Of a stretch of DNA of 64,000 bases, positions 1-7,853 are shown piece by piece. The stretch is taken from the NCBI GenBank assembly GCA_002471015.1, contig DKPB01000038.1, forward strand, positions 1-64,000, read 5' to 3'. Position 1 is the stretch's first letter. Every line of letters begins with the position of its first letter. The notes beneath the pieces are model-generated. The model worked only from the letters and a program-made list of their open reading frames with translations. It made no database searches and had not been told where the DNA came from. A program made the translations under genes and the position numbers. This stretch comes from Stenotrophomonas sp. UBA7346 (lineage in GTDB: Bacteria > Pseudomonadota > Gammaproteobacteria > Xanthomonadales > Xanthomonadaceae).

Positions 1-318
1 CTGCGCCCAAAAGGAGGGGGGTAGTGCCGAGCCATGCTCGGCAGGGGCTCGCCGAGCGAAAAGCCACCTGCTCCCGCGCGCCGAAGAGAACTTCACCCGG
101 CGTGCCGACCCATGCTCGGCAAAAGCCTTTCAAACAACGCATCCGCACTGCAGGAGCAGCCTCCACCGCGCAGCAGGCTTCAGCAGAACCACAGGCGAGC
201 CAGAATTCCGATGCATGATCGGCCTCGAGGCTTACATCGCTCGAGGCATATATCACGGCGGCGAGGCTATTTCCGCGTAGAACCCCAGCCGAGCATGGCT
301 TGGCTCTACCCAGGGCGG
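1..318. repeat. Non-coding stretch with SMAG-type GTAG palindromes
   Basis: No credible gene is seen here. A canonical SMAG element (GTAGTGCCGAGCCATGCTCG, then GCA) lies at 21-43, a degenerate copy at about 101-121, and a divergent palindrome bounded by GTAGA and TCTAC at 277-309, just beyond the stop of the transhydrogenase gene. SMAG elements are short non-autonomous REP-like palindromes of Stenotrophomonas, mobilised by RAYT-type transposases. Here they may also fold as 3'-end structures on the transhydrogenase transcript. Confidence 0.75.
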
Positions 319-1422
319 TCAGACCGGCGGAATCTCGCCACCCGCCGGGCGTGCCGGCCACACGGTCTTGGCCAGCAGCTCGTCGTTCCAGTCGAACGAC
401 AACTTGCCGTCCTTGAGGAACAGCACGACGAAGTTGTAAACGTTGCGGGCGAACATCTCGCTGGCATGCACTGCACCCATGCTGGCCAGGTTCAGCGGCC
501 CGGCCACGGTCACTCCGCCCACATCGCGCGTCTGGCCCGGTTCGGTCGCCTCGCAGTTGCCACCGGTTTCGGCGGCCAGATCGACGATGACGCTGCCCGG
601 GCGCATGCCCGCCACCATCGCGGCGGTCACGATCTTCGGTGCCGGGCGCCCCGGTACGGCGGCCGTGCAGATGACCACGTCAACATTCTTCAGGTGCTCT
701 CCCAGGCGGCGCTGCTGCTCGGCCCGCTCTTCCTCGGTCAGCTGGCGTGCATAGCCACCCTCGCCGGCTGCGCTGACGCCCAGGTCCAGGAACTTGCCAC
801 CCAGCGACTCGATCTGCTCGCGGGTCTCCGGGCGCACGTCGAACCCCTCGACCGCTGCGCCCAGGCGCTTGGCGGTTGCCACCGCCTGCAGGCCGGCAAC
901 GCCGGCGCCAACCACCAGCACCCGCGAGGGGCGGATGGTGCCGGCGGCGGTGGTCAACATCGGGAAGAAGCGCGGGGCCAGCTGGGCGGCGATCAGGGTT
1001 GCCTTGTAACCGGCCATGCCGGCCTGCGAGCTGAGTACGTCCATCGCCTGCGCACGGGTGGTGCGGGGTAACCGCTCCAACGGAAAGGTCTGCAACTGCC
1101 GCGCCTGCATTGCCGCGGCACGCTCGGCATCGGCCTGCGGGTGCAGGCTGCCAACCAGTACCGTGCCGGTCTTGAGTCGGGCCAGGGTTGTCGGTGGCGG
1201 TGCCTGCACGCACAGCACCACATCGGCGGTTTCAAGTGCGTCACCGAGCGTGGCGCCTGCATCCACATAGGCCTGGTCGGTAAAACCGGCGGCGGTACCC
1301 GCCCCCGGCTGCAGATGTACCTGCGCCCCGGCGGACAGCAACTTCTTCACCGTTTCCGGTGTGGCGGCAACACGCCGCTCACCGTCGGCGGTTTCCTTTA
1401 CTACCCAGACATCAACGGCCAT
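319..1422 (-). CDS. pntAA: NAD(P) transhydrogenase subunit alpha part 1 (PntAA, dI domain)
   Basis: Codes for about 367 residues of the soluble NAD(H)-binding dI component of proton-translocating NAD(P)+ transhydrogenase, which moves hydride between NADH and NADP+ at the inner membrane. The alanine-dehydrogenase/PNT N-terminal domain begins at once (VWVVKETADGERRVAATPET), and the second half has the Rossmann motif VLVVGAGVAGLQAVATAKRL and the conserved AETGGNCE loop. The ATG at 1422 is preferred to an upstream GTG-like extension because homology starts there. The membrane parts PntAB and PntB are absent; in relatives they lie directly downstream, which here would be beyond the left edge. The protein lacks the dII membrane segment, as expected for the three-gene split form. 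Confidence 0.9.
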   Translation of the reverse strand: MAVDVWVVKETADGERRVAATPETVKKLLSAGAQVHLQPGAGTAAGFTDQAYVDAGATLGDALETADVVLCVQAPPPTTLARLKTGTVLVGSLHPQADAERAAAMQARQLQTFPLERLPRTTRAQAMDVLSSQAGMAGYKATLIAAQLAPRFFPMLTTAAGTIRPSRVLVVGAGVAGLQAVATAKRLGAAVEGFDVRPETREQIESLGGKFLDLGVSAAGEGGYARQLTEEERAEQQRRLGEHLKNVDVVICTAAVPGRPAPKIVTAAMVAGMRPGSVIVDLAAETGGNCEATEPGQTRDVGGVTVAGPLNLASMGAVHASEMFARNVYNFVVLFLKDGKLSFDWNDELLAKTVWPARPAGGEIPPV

Positions 1423-1509
1423 TCCAGTCCCCGATGCGCGATGGATCAACCCTCGGATCGTAGCAAAGCCTTGGCCGCCAGCGGCAGGCCTGCGGCCTGC
1501 CGGACAGGA

Positions 1510-3810
1510 TCAGACGGGAGAGACCTGCGGCTCCAGCCGGTCCAGTACACCCTGCATGGCGCTGTCAAAAGCACCATCATCGACATGCGCGCGCAGCCGG
1601 CCCAGCCGCACCATTACTGCCAACTCCTCGGGCGAGGCCACGCAGAAACGGATGCCACGGCGGTTGACGAACAACAGCCGCGAGGAAATCGGGCTGACCC
1701 AGGACAGCTTGCCTGCCTGCAGCTTGCCTTCCTTGTCGATGAAATCCAGCCAGGTGCCGATCTCCATCTTGCGGAAGCGCTCGGCATCGGCGTCGTCGAA
1801 ATCCTCGGCCTTGGTGGCACTGCCAAACTCGATGGCGGGGGCTTCCTGCGGCGGCGGCGTGGGCAAGGCCACCTGTGGCAGCTCCGGCAGCGCGCGTTCC
1901 AATTCCGGACGCGCCTCGGCAATGGCCTGCAGCGTGTCGTGCAGGGCATCGATGGCCGTGCTGCCACCGTCGCCGTGCAGGCCAACGCTGGCAAAGACCT
2001 TGCGCAGACCCGGTTGGCAGGCCTGCAGCCACGGTTTGCCGACGATATGGCGGCGCGCCTCGGTCACTTCCTCCAGCAAGGCGTCCGCCAGCTTCAGGGT
2101 TTCAGCCACACCTTCGCCCTCGTCGCCTTCGCGCAACAGGGTAAGAGTGAGATGGTGGTTCCACGGCTGCCGCAGGAAATCCTCGATCGCCTTGGGCAGG
2201 GCAACACCGTTGATGCGGCTGTCCAGCTCGCTCGCGGCGCGGGCACGCGCCACTTCCAGTTTCTCCTGGCCACGCTGGGTTTCAGCGGCACGGCGCTCGG
2301 CGATTTCGATGCGGCGCCGGTGCTGGGCCAGGAACTCGCGGAACTCTTCTTCCAGGGTCAGGAAGATGGCCAGGTTCTCGTTGAACTCGGCGGTCAGGCG
2401 CTCGATGATTTCCTCGACCTTGCCCATCAGGGCGCGCTCGGCCTGGCTCTCGCCGGCATTGCCCTCGCACGCCTCGGCCAGCGAATTGAGCAGCTTGCGC
2501 GCGGGATGGGTCTTCTGCACGAACATGCGCCGGTCCAGCATGGCGACCTTGACGAAAGGCACCACCAGCCGGCCGATCAATTCGCGCGAACGCCCCTCCA
2601 GCTCACGCTCGTCCAGCATCACGTCGAACAACATGCTGACCAGGTCGATGGCATCCTCGTCCTGCGGGTCCAGCCGTGCCTCGGCCGGATCCACACCCAG
2701 GCGGGTGGCGCCGGACAGCACTTCACTCTTCAGCCGCTGGGCCAGAGATTCACCGTCCTCGCCCACCGCTGCCCGCAAGGTCGCGGTGGGGGTGGCCTGC
2801 AACAACGACAACACCGACATCATCTCGCGCTGGTTGAGCGCGCGGTGCTGGCCAGCGGCGGCGGACTGCGCAGCGGCGCTCCCACCTTCGCGCTGCTGCC
2901 GCGATTGCGACAGCAACTCATGCAGTGCCTCCAGCACCATGTTCTGCGAATCACCGCCATATGCGGCGGCGGCATCAAAGCCGGCACCGCCAGCAAACCC
3001 ATCCGAGCCACCGCCGGCCATGCTGCTGCGGCGTTGGCTCCAGCGCTCGGAGAAGCGCTGCGCCCACATCGGCGCGTGGCCCGGGTCGAACTCGTCAGCC
3101 TCGGCTTCGGCGGCGGCCTGCGCCGCCGGCCGCTGCGGTTGGGCACGGCGCTGCGGGGCAATCTCGGGCGCGGCACCTGCCTGGGCCAGGCGCTCATCCA
3201 CGGTTTCGTACAGCTTGCCGATGCCGGCAGCGAACTCGCGCTCGCACAGTTTGAACAGCACCAGCCGCACTTCCGCGGCCAGGTCACAGGTATAGAAGGC
3301 CTCGTGCACGGCCACGCCGATATGCTCGGGGCCGATTGGATTGGTATCGGCGTCCAGCGCCGGCACACCGGCAATCCAGGCCAGGCGGTGGTCGATGCGC
3401 TGCAGCACCTGCTTCCAGTCACGCAGCAGCACGGTGGCGAAATTGCGCACCGCCAGACGCGATTCCAGCACGTGCTCGGGCACCAGGCTCAACCCGCCTT
3501 CGCCCGGCCCGGCCAGCACGCTTTCGGCCGACAGCGGCGTACCGGCGTCCAGCGCGGCCCAGGCTTGCTGCAGATGGGCAGCGAAGCGGCGCGAGATCTC
3601 CTCACGCCGGCGGCGCAGCTCGCGCATGCCGTCCAGGAACGCCAGCTGCGAGGCCCCGGCGGTCTCGGCGCGATCGAACAACACATCGTCAAAGCCGCTC
3701 AGCACCTTGTCGAAGGCCTGGGAAATGGACGGCAACGCGGCCTCGCGCGCCATCGACAGCAGGCTCTGGTTGCGACCGGGGAGGCCGGCGGAATGCGGAT
3801 TGGACATCAT
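1510..3810 (-). CDS. DUF1631 family protein
   Basis: A 766-residue soluble protein with no signal peptide, rich in Arg, Glu and Ala helices. Long amphipathic helical stretches (about residues 40-100 and 480-560) suggest a scaffold. The last ~120 residues, around WLDFIDKEGKLQAGKLSWVS and LLFVNRRGIRF, look like the small beta-barrel typical of the C terminus in DUF1631 proteins and recall PilZ-like folds; that fold resemblance is my inference. Function is not established. ATG codons at 3810 and 3807 are preferred over a TTG two codons upstream. The transhydrogenase gene starts 87 bases downstream on the same strand, so co-transcription is possible. Confidence 0.8.
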   Translation of the reverse strand: MMSNPHSAGLPGRNQSLLSMAREAALPSISQAFDKVLSGFDDVLFDRAETAGASQLAFLDGMRELRRRREEISRRFAAHLQQAWAALDAGTPLSAESVLAGPGEGGLSLVPEHVLESRLAVRNFATVLLRDWKQVLQRIDHRLAWIAGVPALDADTNPIGPEHIGVAVHEAFYTCDLAAEVRLVLFKLCEREFAAGIGKLYETVDERLAQAGAAPEIAPQRRAQPQRPAAQAAAEAEADEFDPGHAPMWAQRFSERWSQRRSSMAGGGSDGFAGGAGFDAAAAYGGDSQNMVLEALHELLSQSRQQREGGSAAAQSAAAGQHRALNQREMMSVLSLLQATPTATLRAAVGEDGESLAQRLKSEVLSGATRLGVDPAEARLDPQDEDAIDLVSMLFDVMLDERELEGRSRELIGRLVVPFVKVAMLDRRMFVQKTHPARKLLNSLAEACEGNAGESQAERALMGKVEEIIERLTAEFNENLAIFLTLEEEFREFLAQHRRRIEIAERRAAETQRGQEKLEVARARAASELDSRINGVALPKAIEDFLRQPWNHHLTLTLLREGDEGEGVAETLKLADALLEEVTEARRHIVGKPWLQACQPGLRKVFASVGLHGDGGSTAIDALHDTLQAIAEARPELERALPELPQVALPTPPPQEAPAIEFGSATKAEDFDDADAERFRKMEIGTWLDFIDKEGKLQAGKLSWVSPISSRLLFVNRRGIRFCVASPEELAVMVRLGRLRAHVDDGAFDSAMQGVLDRLEPQVSPV

Positions 3811-4122
3811 GCGCAAAGGCTCCGCACCCCGAAAGGCGCTGGACTTCTCAAAAATGGATGGATTGATGCAGACGCGGCCCCTGTTTCCGCACCGGCATGG
3901 TAGGCCGAGAAGCTGAACAGGGTAAGTGATGCAGTGCGCACTTCATACCTCACAGCCGGCGGCCCGGCATTGCCTGACATGCTAAGCGGGCGCTGTGGAT
4001 TTGGCGAACCCTGCTGCATTCAGCCCGCAAGACCAAGCGCACAGATTTGCCGCGGCCCACCGACAGCGGGCCGTCACCCGTGGCCGTCTATAATCGATGG
4101 CCGCTTTCCCTGCCCGTGAGCC
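3811..4122. other. Divergent intergenic region
   Basis: This gap separates the leftward DUF1631 gene from the rightward nitroreductase operon. It is a little less GC-rich than the genes. No coding frame with family-like character is seen on either strand. The only feature I can point to is the -10-like TATAAT at 4089-4094. Confidence 0.6.
4089..4106 (+). promoter_or_regulatory. Probable promoter -10 for the nitroreductase operon
   Basis: A perfect TATAAT at 4089-4094 lies 28 bases before the ATG of the first operon gene and is followed by the GC-rich start-like string GGCCGCTTT. No good -35 hexamer sits 17 bases upstream; CGACAG at 4061-4066 is too far. A very short leader is implied. Confidence 0.5.
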
Positions 4123-4698
4123 ATGTCGGACAACTGCTTCCTGCAGGCGCTGGACCAGCGCCGCTCGGTCCCCTCCCTGCAACTGGGCGCCCCCGCCCCT
4201 GACGACGCCACCGTGCTGCGCATGCTGCAATCGGCGGTGCGCGTGCCCGACCACGGCAAGCTGGTGCCGTTCCGCTTCCTGCGCCTGCAGGGCGATGCAC
4301 GCCACGCGCTGGGCGAGTTCCTGGCCCAGCGCAGCCGCCAGCGCGATCCCCATGCCGCCGATGCCGCAGTGGAGAAGGACCGCCAGCGCTTCTCGCATGC
4401 ACCGCTGATCATCACCGTGATCGCGCGTCTGCAGGACAACCCCAAGGTTCCGGCCCAGGAACAGCTGCTCACCGCCGGCTGCGTCTGCTTCGCCCTGCTG
4501 CAGGCCGCCCAGGGCTGCGGCTTCGGCGCGCAATGGCTGACCGCGTGGATGGCGACCGACCCGGAAGTGGCCCGCCACCTGGGCGTGGCTGAAAATGAAC
4601 GGATCGTCGGTTTCATCCATATCGGCACCCCCAAGATCGCTGTGCCGGACCGCGACCGCCCCGACCCGGCCAGCCTGCTGCAGGACTGGCAGCCGTGA
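4123..4698 (+). CDS. Nitroreductase family protein
   Basis: 191 residues, the length of small YdjA-type nitroreductases that bind FMN and reduce nitro groups or quinones with NAD(P)H. Family features: the LDQRRSVPSLQLGAP start, where the Arg-Arg-Ser would contact FMN phosphate; VRVPDHGKLVPFRF, the counterpart of the APSHGNQQPWRF-type loop; and QAAQGCGFGAQW near residue 135. First gene of a four-gene operon in which each gene overlaps the next. Substrate cannot be told from sequence. Confidence 0.85.
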   Translation: MSDNCFLQALDQRRSVPSLQLGAPAPDDATVLRMLQSAVRVPDHGKLVPFRFLRLQGDARHALGEFLAQRSRQRDPHAADAAVEKDRQRFSHAPLIITVIARLQDNPKVPAQEQLLTAGCVCFALLQAAQGCGFGAQWLTAWMATDPEVARHLGVAENERIVGFIHIGTPKIAVPDRDRPDPASLLQDWQP

Positions 4699-5633
4699 GC
4701 GCAGCCAGCGCCCCGCTGCAGCCGCTCTACCTGATAGACGCCAGCCTGTATGTGTTCCGCGCCTGGCATTCGATGCCGGACGAGTTCCAGGATGCCCAGG
4801 GCTGGCCGGTCAACGCAGTTCACGGTTTTGCCCGCTTCCTGCTGGACCTGCTCGAACGTGAGCGCCCACGGCATATCGCGGTCGCCTTCGACGAGGCCCT
4901 GGACAGCTGCTTCCGTCACGCGCTGTACCCGGCCTACAAGGCCAACCGCGACCCGGCCCCGGAAGAACTGCGCCGCCAGTTTGCCCACTGCAAGGCGCTG
5001 TGCGCCGCGCTGGGCCTGGAGGTACTGGCCGACCGCGAATACGAAGCCGACGACCTGATCGGCAGCGCCCTGCATGCCAGCCGCGGCCAGCTGCGCGGGG
5101 TCATCGTCTCGGCCGACAAGGATCTGTCGCAGCTGCTGCTGGAACACGACGAGCAATGGGACTACGCCCGCAACCAGCGCTGGGGCGCGGACGGGGTAAA
5201 GGCCCGGCAAGGCGTGCACGCCCACCAGGTGGCCGACTACCTGGCGCTGAGCGGCGACGCGGTGGACAACATCCCGGGCATCTCCGGCATCGGCGCCAAA
5301 TCGGCAGCGGTGCTGCTGGCCCATTTCGGCACGCTGGACGCCCTGCTCGAACGCATCGACGAAGTCCCGTTCCTGCGCCTGCGCGGTGCCGCCACCATCG
5401 CCACCCGCCTGCGCGAGCAGCGCGAGCAGGCCCTGCTGTTCCGCCAGCTGACCACCGTGGCGCTGAACGCACCGCTGGCCAATGCCGATGGCCGCTTCCT
5501 CCGTACCAGCGGTGACGGCGACATGCTCGGCGGGCTGTGCGAAGCCCTGCGCTTCGGCCCGATGACGCGCCGCCGCCTGATGACGGCTGCCAGCCTGCAA
5601 GCCCCTTCCCCCCCTGCAAACGAGTTCGCATGA
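4695..5633 (+). CDS. 5'-3' exonuclease / flap endonuclease (PolA exonuclease-domain family)
   Basis: 312 residues starting at a GTG that overlaps the preceding stop by four bases (GTGA). Contains the N-terminal PIN-like nuclease domain with metal-binding acidic residues (LIDASLYVFRAWHS; VAFDEALD; YEADDLIG; VSADKDLSQLL) and the helix-3-turn-helix DNA-binding motif DNIPGISGIGAKSA near residue 195. This is a stand-alone equivalent of the DNA polymerase I 5' nuclease, like ExoIX (Xni), acting on flaps and RNA primers. It is longer than E. coli Xni (about 250) and keeps the full set of acidic residues. Confidence 0.85.
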   Translation: MSAASAPLQPLYLIDASLYVFRAWHSMPDEFQDAQGWPVNAVHGFARFLLDLLERERPRHIAVAFDEALDSCFRHALYPAYKANRDPAPEELRRQFAHCKALCAALGLEVLADREYEADDLIGSALHASRGQLRGVIVSADKDLSQLLLEHDEQWDYARNQRWGADGVKARQGVHAHQVADYLALSGDAVDNIPGISGIGAKSAAVLLAHFGTLDALLERIDEVPFLRLRGAATIATRLREQREQALLFRQLTTVALNAPLANADGRFLRTSGDGDMLGGLCEALRFGPMTRRRLMTAASLQAPSPPANEFA

Positions 5634-6181
5634 GCCAGAACACCGCCGAACCCCGCGTTGTCTATGAAGGCAAATACCAGCGGATGCTGGTGCGCGGCAC
5701 CTGGGAATACAGCGAGCGCTGCCACGCCGGCGGCCTGGCAGCGATCATCATCGCGGTCACCCCGCAGGACGAGGTGTTGTTCGTCGAACAGTTCCGCGTG
5801 CCGCTGCAGGCCCGCACCATCGAAATGCCGGCTGGGCTGGTGGGCGACATCGACGCCGGCGAATCCATCGAAGCCTCGGCCATCCGCGAGCTGGAAGAAG
5901 AAACCGGCTGGACCGCCGACCACGCCGAAGTACTGATGATCGGCCCCACCTCCTCGGGTGCCAGCAACGAGAAGATCGCCTTCGTCCGCGCTACCGGCCT
6001 GCGCAAGGTAGGCAGCGGTGGCGGCGACGCCAGCGAGGACATCACCGTGCACAGCATCCCGCGCGCGCGCGCCGCCGCCTGGCTGGTGGAAAAGATGGGC
6101 CAGGGCTACGAGCTGGACGCCAAACTGTGGGCCGGGCTGTGGATGATCGAGCACCATCTGGACGGGCGCCCCCGTGGCTGA
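5630..6181 (+). CDS. NUDIX hydrolase, ADP-ribose pyrophosphatase-like
   Basis: 183 residues. The Nudix box is complete: GDIDAGESIEASAIRELEEE followed by TGW fits G-x5-E-x7-REUxEExGU, at about residues 73-95. The surrounding sequence (VEQFRVPLQARTIEMPAGLV) matches the NudF/ADP-ribose pyrophosphatase branch, which hydrolyses nucleoside diphosphate sugars. The ATG at 5630 overlaps the exonuclease stop (ATGA), which decides the start over an in-frame extension at 5537. The 3' end overlaps the next gene by eight bases. Confidence 0.88.
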   Translation: MSQNTAEPRVVYEGKYQRMLVRGTWEYSERCHAGGLAAIIIAVTPQDEVLFVEQFRVPLQARTIEMPAGLVGDIDAGESIEASAIRELEEETGWTADHAEVLMIGPTSSGASNEKIAFVRATGLRKVGSGGGDASEDITVHSIPRARAAAWLVEKMGQGYELDAKLWAGLWMIEHHLDGRPRG

Positions 6182-6992
6182 TTCCGGATTGCAACTGGCG
6201 CCAGCACTGCTGGGCAGCGACGATCCGGCGGTGTTCCAGATCCACCATCCGCACGGCAGTTCGCCCTACCTGCTGCTGGCCGACCACGCCGGCCAGCGCA
6301 TACCGCAGGCACTGCAGGACCTGGGCTTGCCACAGGCCGAACTGGACCGGCATATCGGCTGGGATATCGGCATTGCCGGCACCACCCGCGCACTGGCCCG
6401 CCAGCTGGATGCATGGGCCATCGAACAGACCTATTCGCGCCTGCTGATCGACTGCAACCGCCCCCTGCTGTCGCCCACGCTGATTCCTGAAACCAGCGAT
6501 GGCACTGCCATCCCCGGCAATCGTGGTTTGAGCGCGGCACAGCGGCAGCAGCGCATCGACATGATCCACGCGCCCTACCATGCGCGCATCGACGCTGAGC
6601 TGGATCGCCGCCGCGACGCCGGCAGGCCGACCCTGCTGGTGATGATGCACAGCTTCACTCCCGCCATGGGCGGTGTTCAGCGCCCCTGGCATGCCGGCGT
6701 GCTCTACCACCAGGACACCCGCTTTGCGCATGCGCTGCTGCAGGCACTGCGCGAGGAAGGTGATCTGGAGGTTGGCGACAACCAGCCGTACTCGGTGAGC
6801 AGCAGCAGCGACTATGCGGTGCCGGTGCATGGCGAAGGCCGCGGCCTGGTGCATGTGGAACTGGAAATCCGCCAGGACCTGATAGCCGACAGCGCCGGCC
6901 AGCAGGCCTGGGCCGACCGCCTGGCGCGGATCTTCCGGAATCTGCAGCCAATGTTGCTGGCCATGCAGGAACCGCGCGCCCCCGTACTCTAG
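6174..6992 (+). CDS. N-formylglutamate amidohydrolase family protein
   Basis: 272 residues from a GTG that overlaps the NUDIX gene. Belongs to the N-formylglutamate deformylase (HutG-like) family: zinc-ligand-like segments LLLADHAGQRIPQ and LLVMMHSFTPAMGG, and DIGIAGTTRALARQL typical of family members. No histidine-utilisation genes are nearby, so a housekeeping amidohydrolase role is as likely as histidine degradation. It is the last gene of the operon; its TAG stop lies inside the start of a dispersed repeat (TAGGAGCGGCGTAAGCCGCG). Confidence 0.8.
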   Translation: MADSGLQLAPALLGSDDPAVFQIHHPHGSSPYLLLADHAGQRIPQALQDLGLPQAELDRHIGWDIGIAGTTRALARQLDAWAIEQTYSRLLIDCNRPLLSPTLIPETSDGTAIPGNRGLSAAQRQQRIDMIHAPYHARIDAELDRRRDAGRPTLLVMMHSFTPAMGGVQRPWHAGVLYHQDTRFAHALLQALREEGDLEVGDNQPYSVSSSSDYAVPVHGEGRGLVHVELEIRQDLIADSAGQQAWADRLARIFRNLQPMLLAMQEPRAPVL

Positions 6993-7184
6993 GAGCGGCG
7001 TAAGCCGCGAAGCTGATGCGGTGTCCGATGTTGCGCTTGTAACGCCCCTGCCGAGCATGGCTCGGCACTACAGCGCTGTTGCTCCTGTGGGAGCAGCGTA
7101 AGCCGCGAAGCTGGTGCAGTCTCAGACACCCGCAATGCTTGCACTATGCATTGCCAGCTTCGCAGCTTATGCCGCGCCCCTAAC
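6993..7184. repeat. Repeat cluster: GCGTAAGCCGCGAAGC family and one SMAG
   Basis: Two direct copies of a short element with core GTAAGCCGCGAAGCTG lie at about 6991-7016 and 7085-7117. An inverted copy (CCAGCTTCGCAGCTTATGCC) lies at 7154-7173, so the outer copies could pair. A SMAG palindrome in inverse orientation (TGCCGAGCATGGCTCGGCAC) is at 7049-7071. The inverted copy runs into the 3' end of the following minus-strand gene and supplies its stop codon. The same family recurs at 57753-57849. Confidence 0.75.
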
Positions 7185-7853
7185 ACCTGCGGGCGTTGGC
7201 ATGTCTGACCATGGGAAGGGCTTGTAGCCCCGTACCTGCAGCACTACGCCCAAGGCATCGAAGGCTGCAACCAGCCTGGCACAGCGCTCACGGTCCAACT
7301 GTTCACCCAGGCACAGCGGCAGATCACGGCAAGCAGCCAGCGCCTCGCCAATCGATAGCGCCAGCAACACCGCCACCTGCCGCGCTGCATCCTTCATGTG
7401 TTGCGCAGGGCATTGCGCCAGCACCACATCGAAACTTGCATAGATGCCGGGCCCTACATCCAGCGCCCGTGCTGCTTCCTGCTCGGCCTCCGCGGCCCCG
7501 CCCAGTGCCTCATCGATACCCGGCACCTGCAGGAAAGCGTCGTACTCGGCGTAGTAGTCCAGTGCCGCCGCGTAGTCCTCCAATGTCGATAGCGGACGTT
7601 GGCGTTTCTGCACATCGAGCACATCGGCAAAGGTCGCCGGCTCCAGGAAACTCGAAAGCCCCAGGGCACGCGCCGCCGTCGGCAGCTCGTCATCATCGAA
7701 CGCTTCGGCCTCGCTTGCCGGCAGCCAGAACGAAGCGTTCAAGGCACCGCCCGCGCTGGCGTGGACCCAGCCGTAGCGCGACCACACCTCATCGTCGTCG
7801 TTGCAGCTGGCGAAGCTGTCCAGGGCCTGGCGGAGATCCAGCAGTTCAATCAT
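7167..7853 (-). CDS. Hypothetical acidic protein
   Basis: 228 residues, acidic and Ala/Leu/Asp-rich, with no signal peptide or membrane segment. Recognisable stretches such as DDDEVWSRYGWVHASAGGAL and LEDYAAALDYYAEYD do not let me name a family. The ATG at 7853 overlaps the stop of the exporter gene, so the two are translationally coupled. The last codons and the TAA come from a dispersed repeat arm. Function unknown; the context suggests co-expression with the efflux pump. Confidence 0.65.
   Translation of the reverse strand: MIELLDLRQALDSFASCNDDDEVWSRYGWVHASAGGALNASFWLPASEAEAFDDDELPTAARALGLSSFLEPATFADVLDVQKRQRPLSTLEDYAAALDYYAEYDAFLQVPGIDEALGGAAEAEQEAARALDVGPGIYASFDVVLAQCPAQHMKDAARQVAVLLALSIGEALAACRDLPLCLGEQLDRERCARLVAAFDALGVVLQVRGYKPFPWSDMPTPAGVRGAA

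Noticed and set aside
1141..3903. Very long open frame on the plus strand opposite the DUF1631 gene
   Set aside because: It runs antisense to a gene with clear family sequence; its translation is rich in Gln/His/Gly/Arg as expected for a GC-rich shadow frame and has no domain features.
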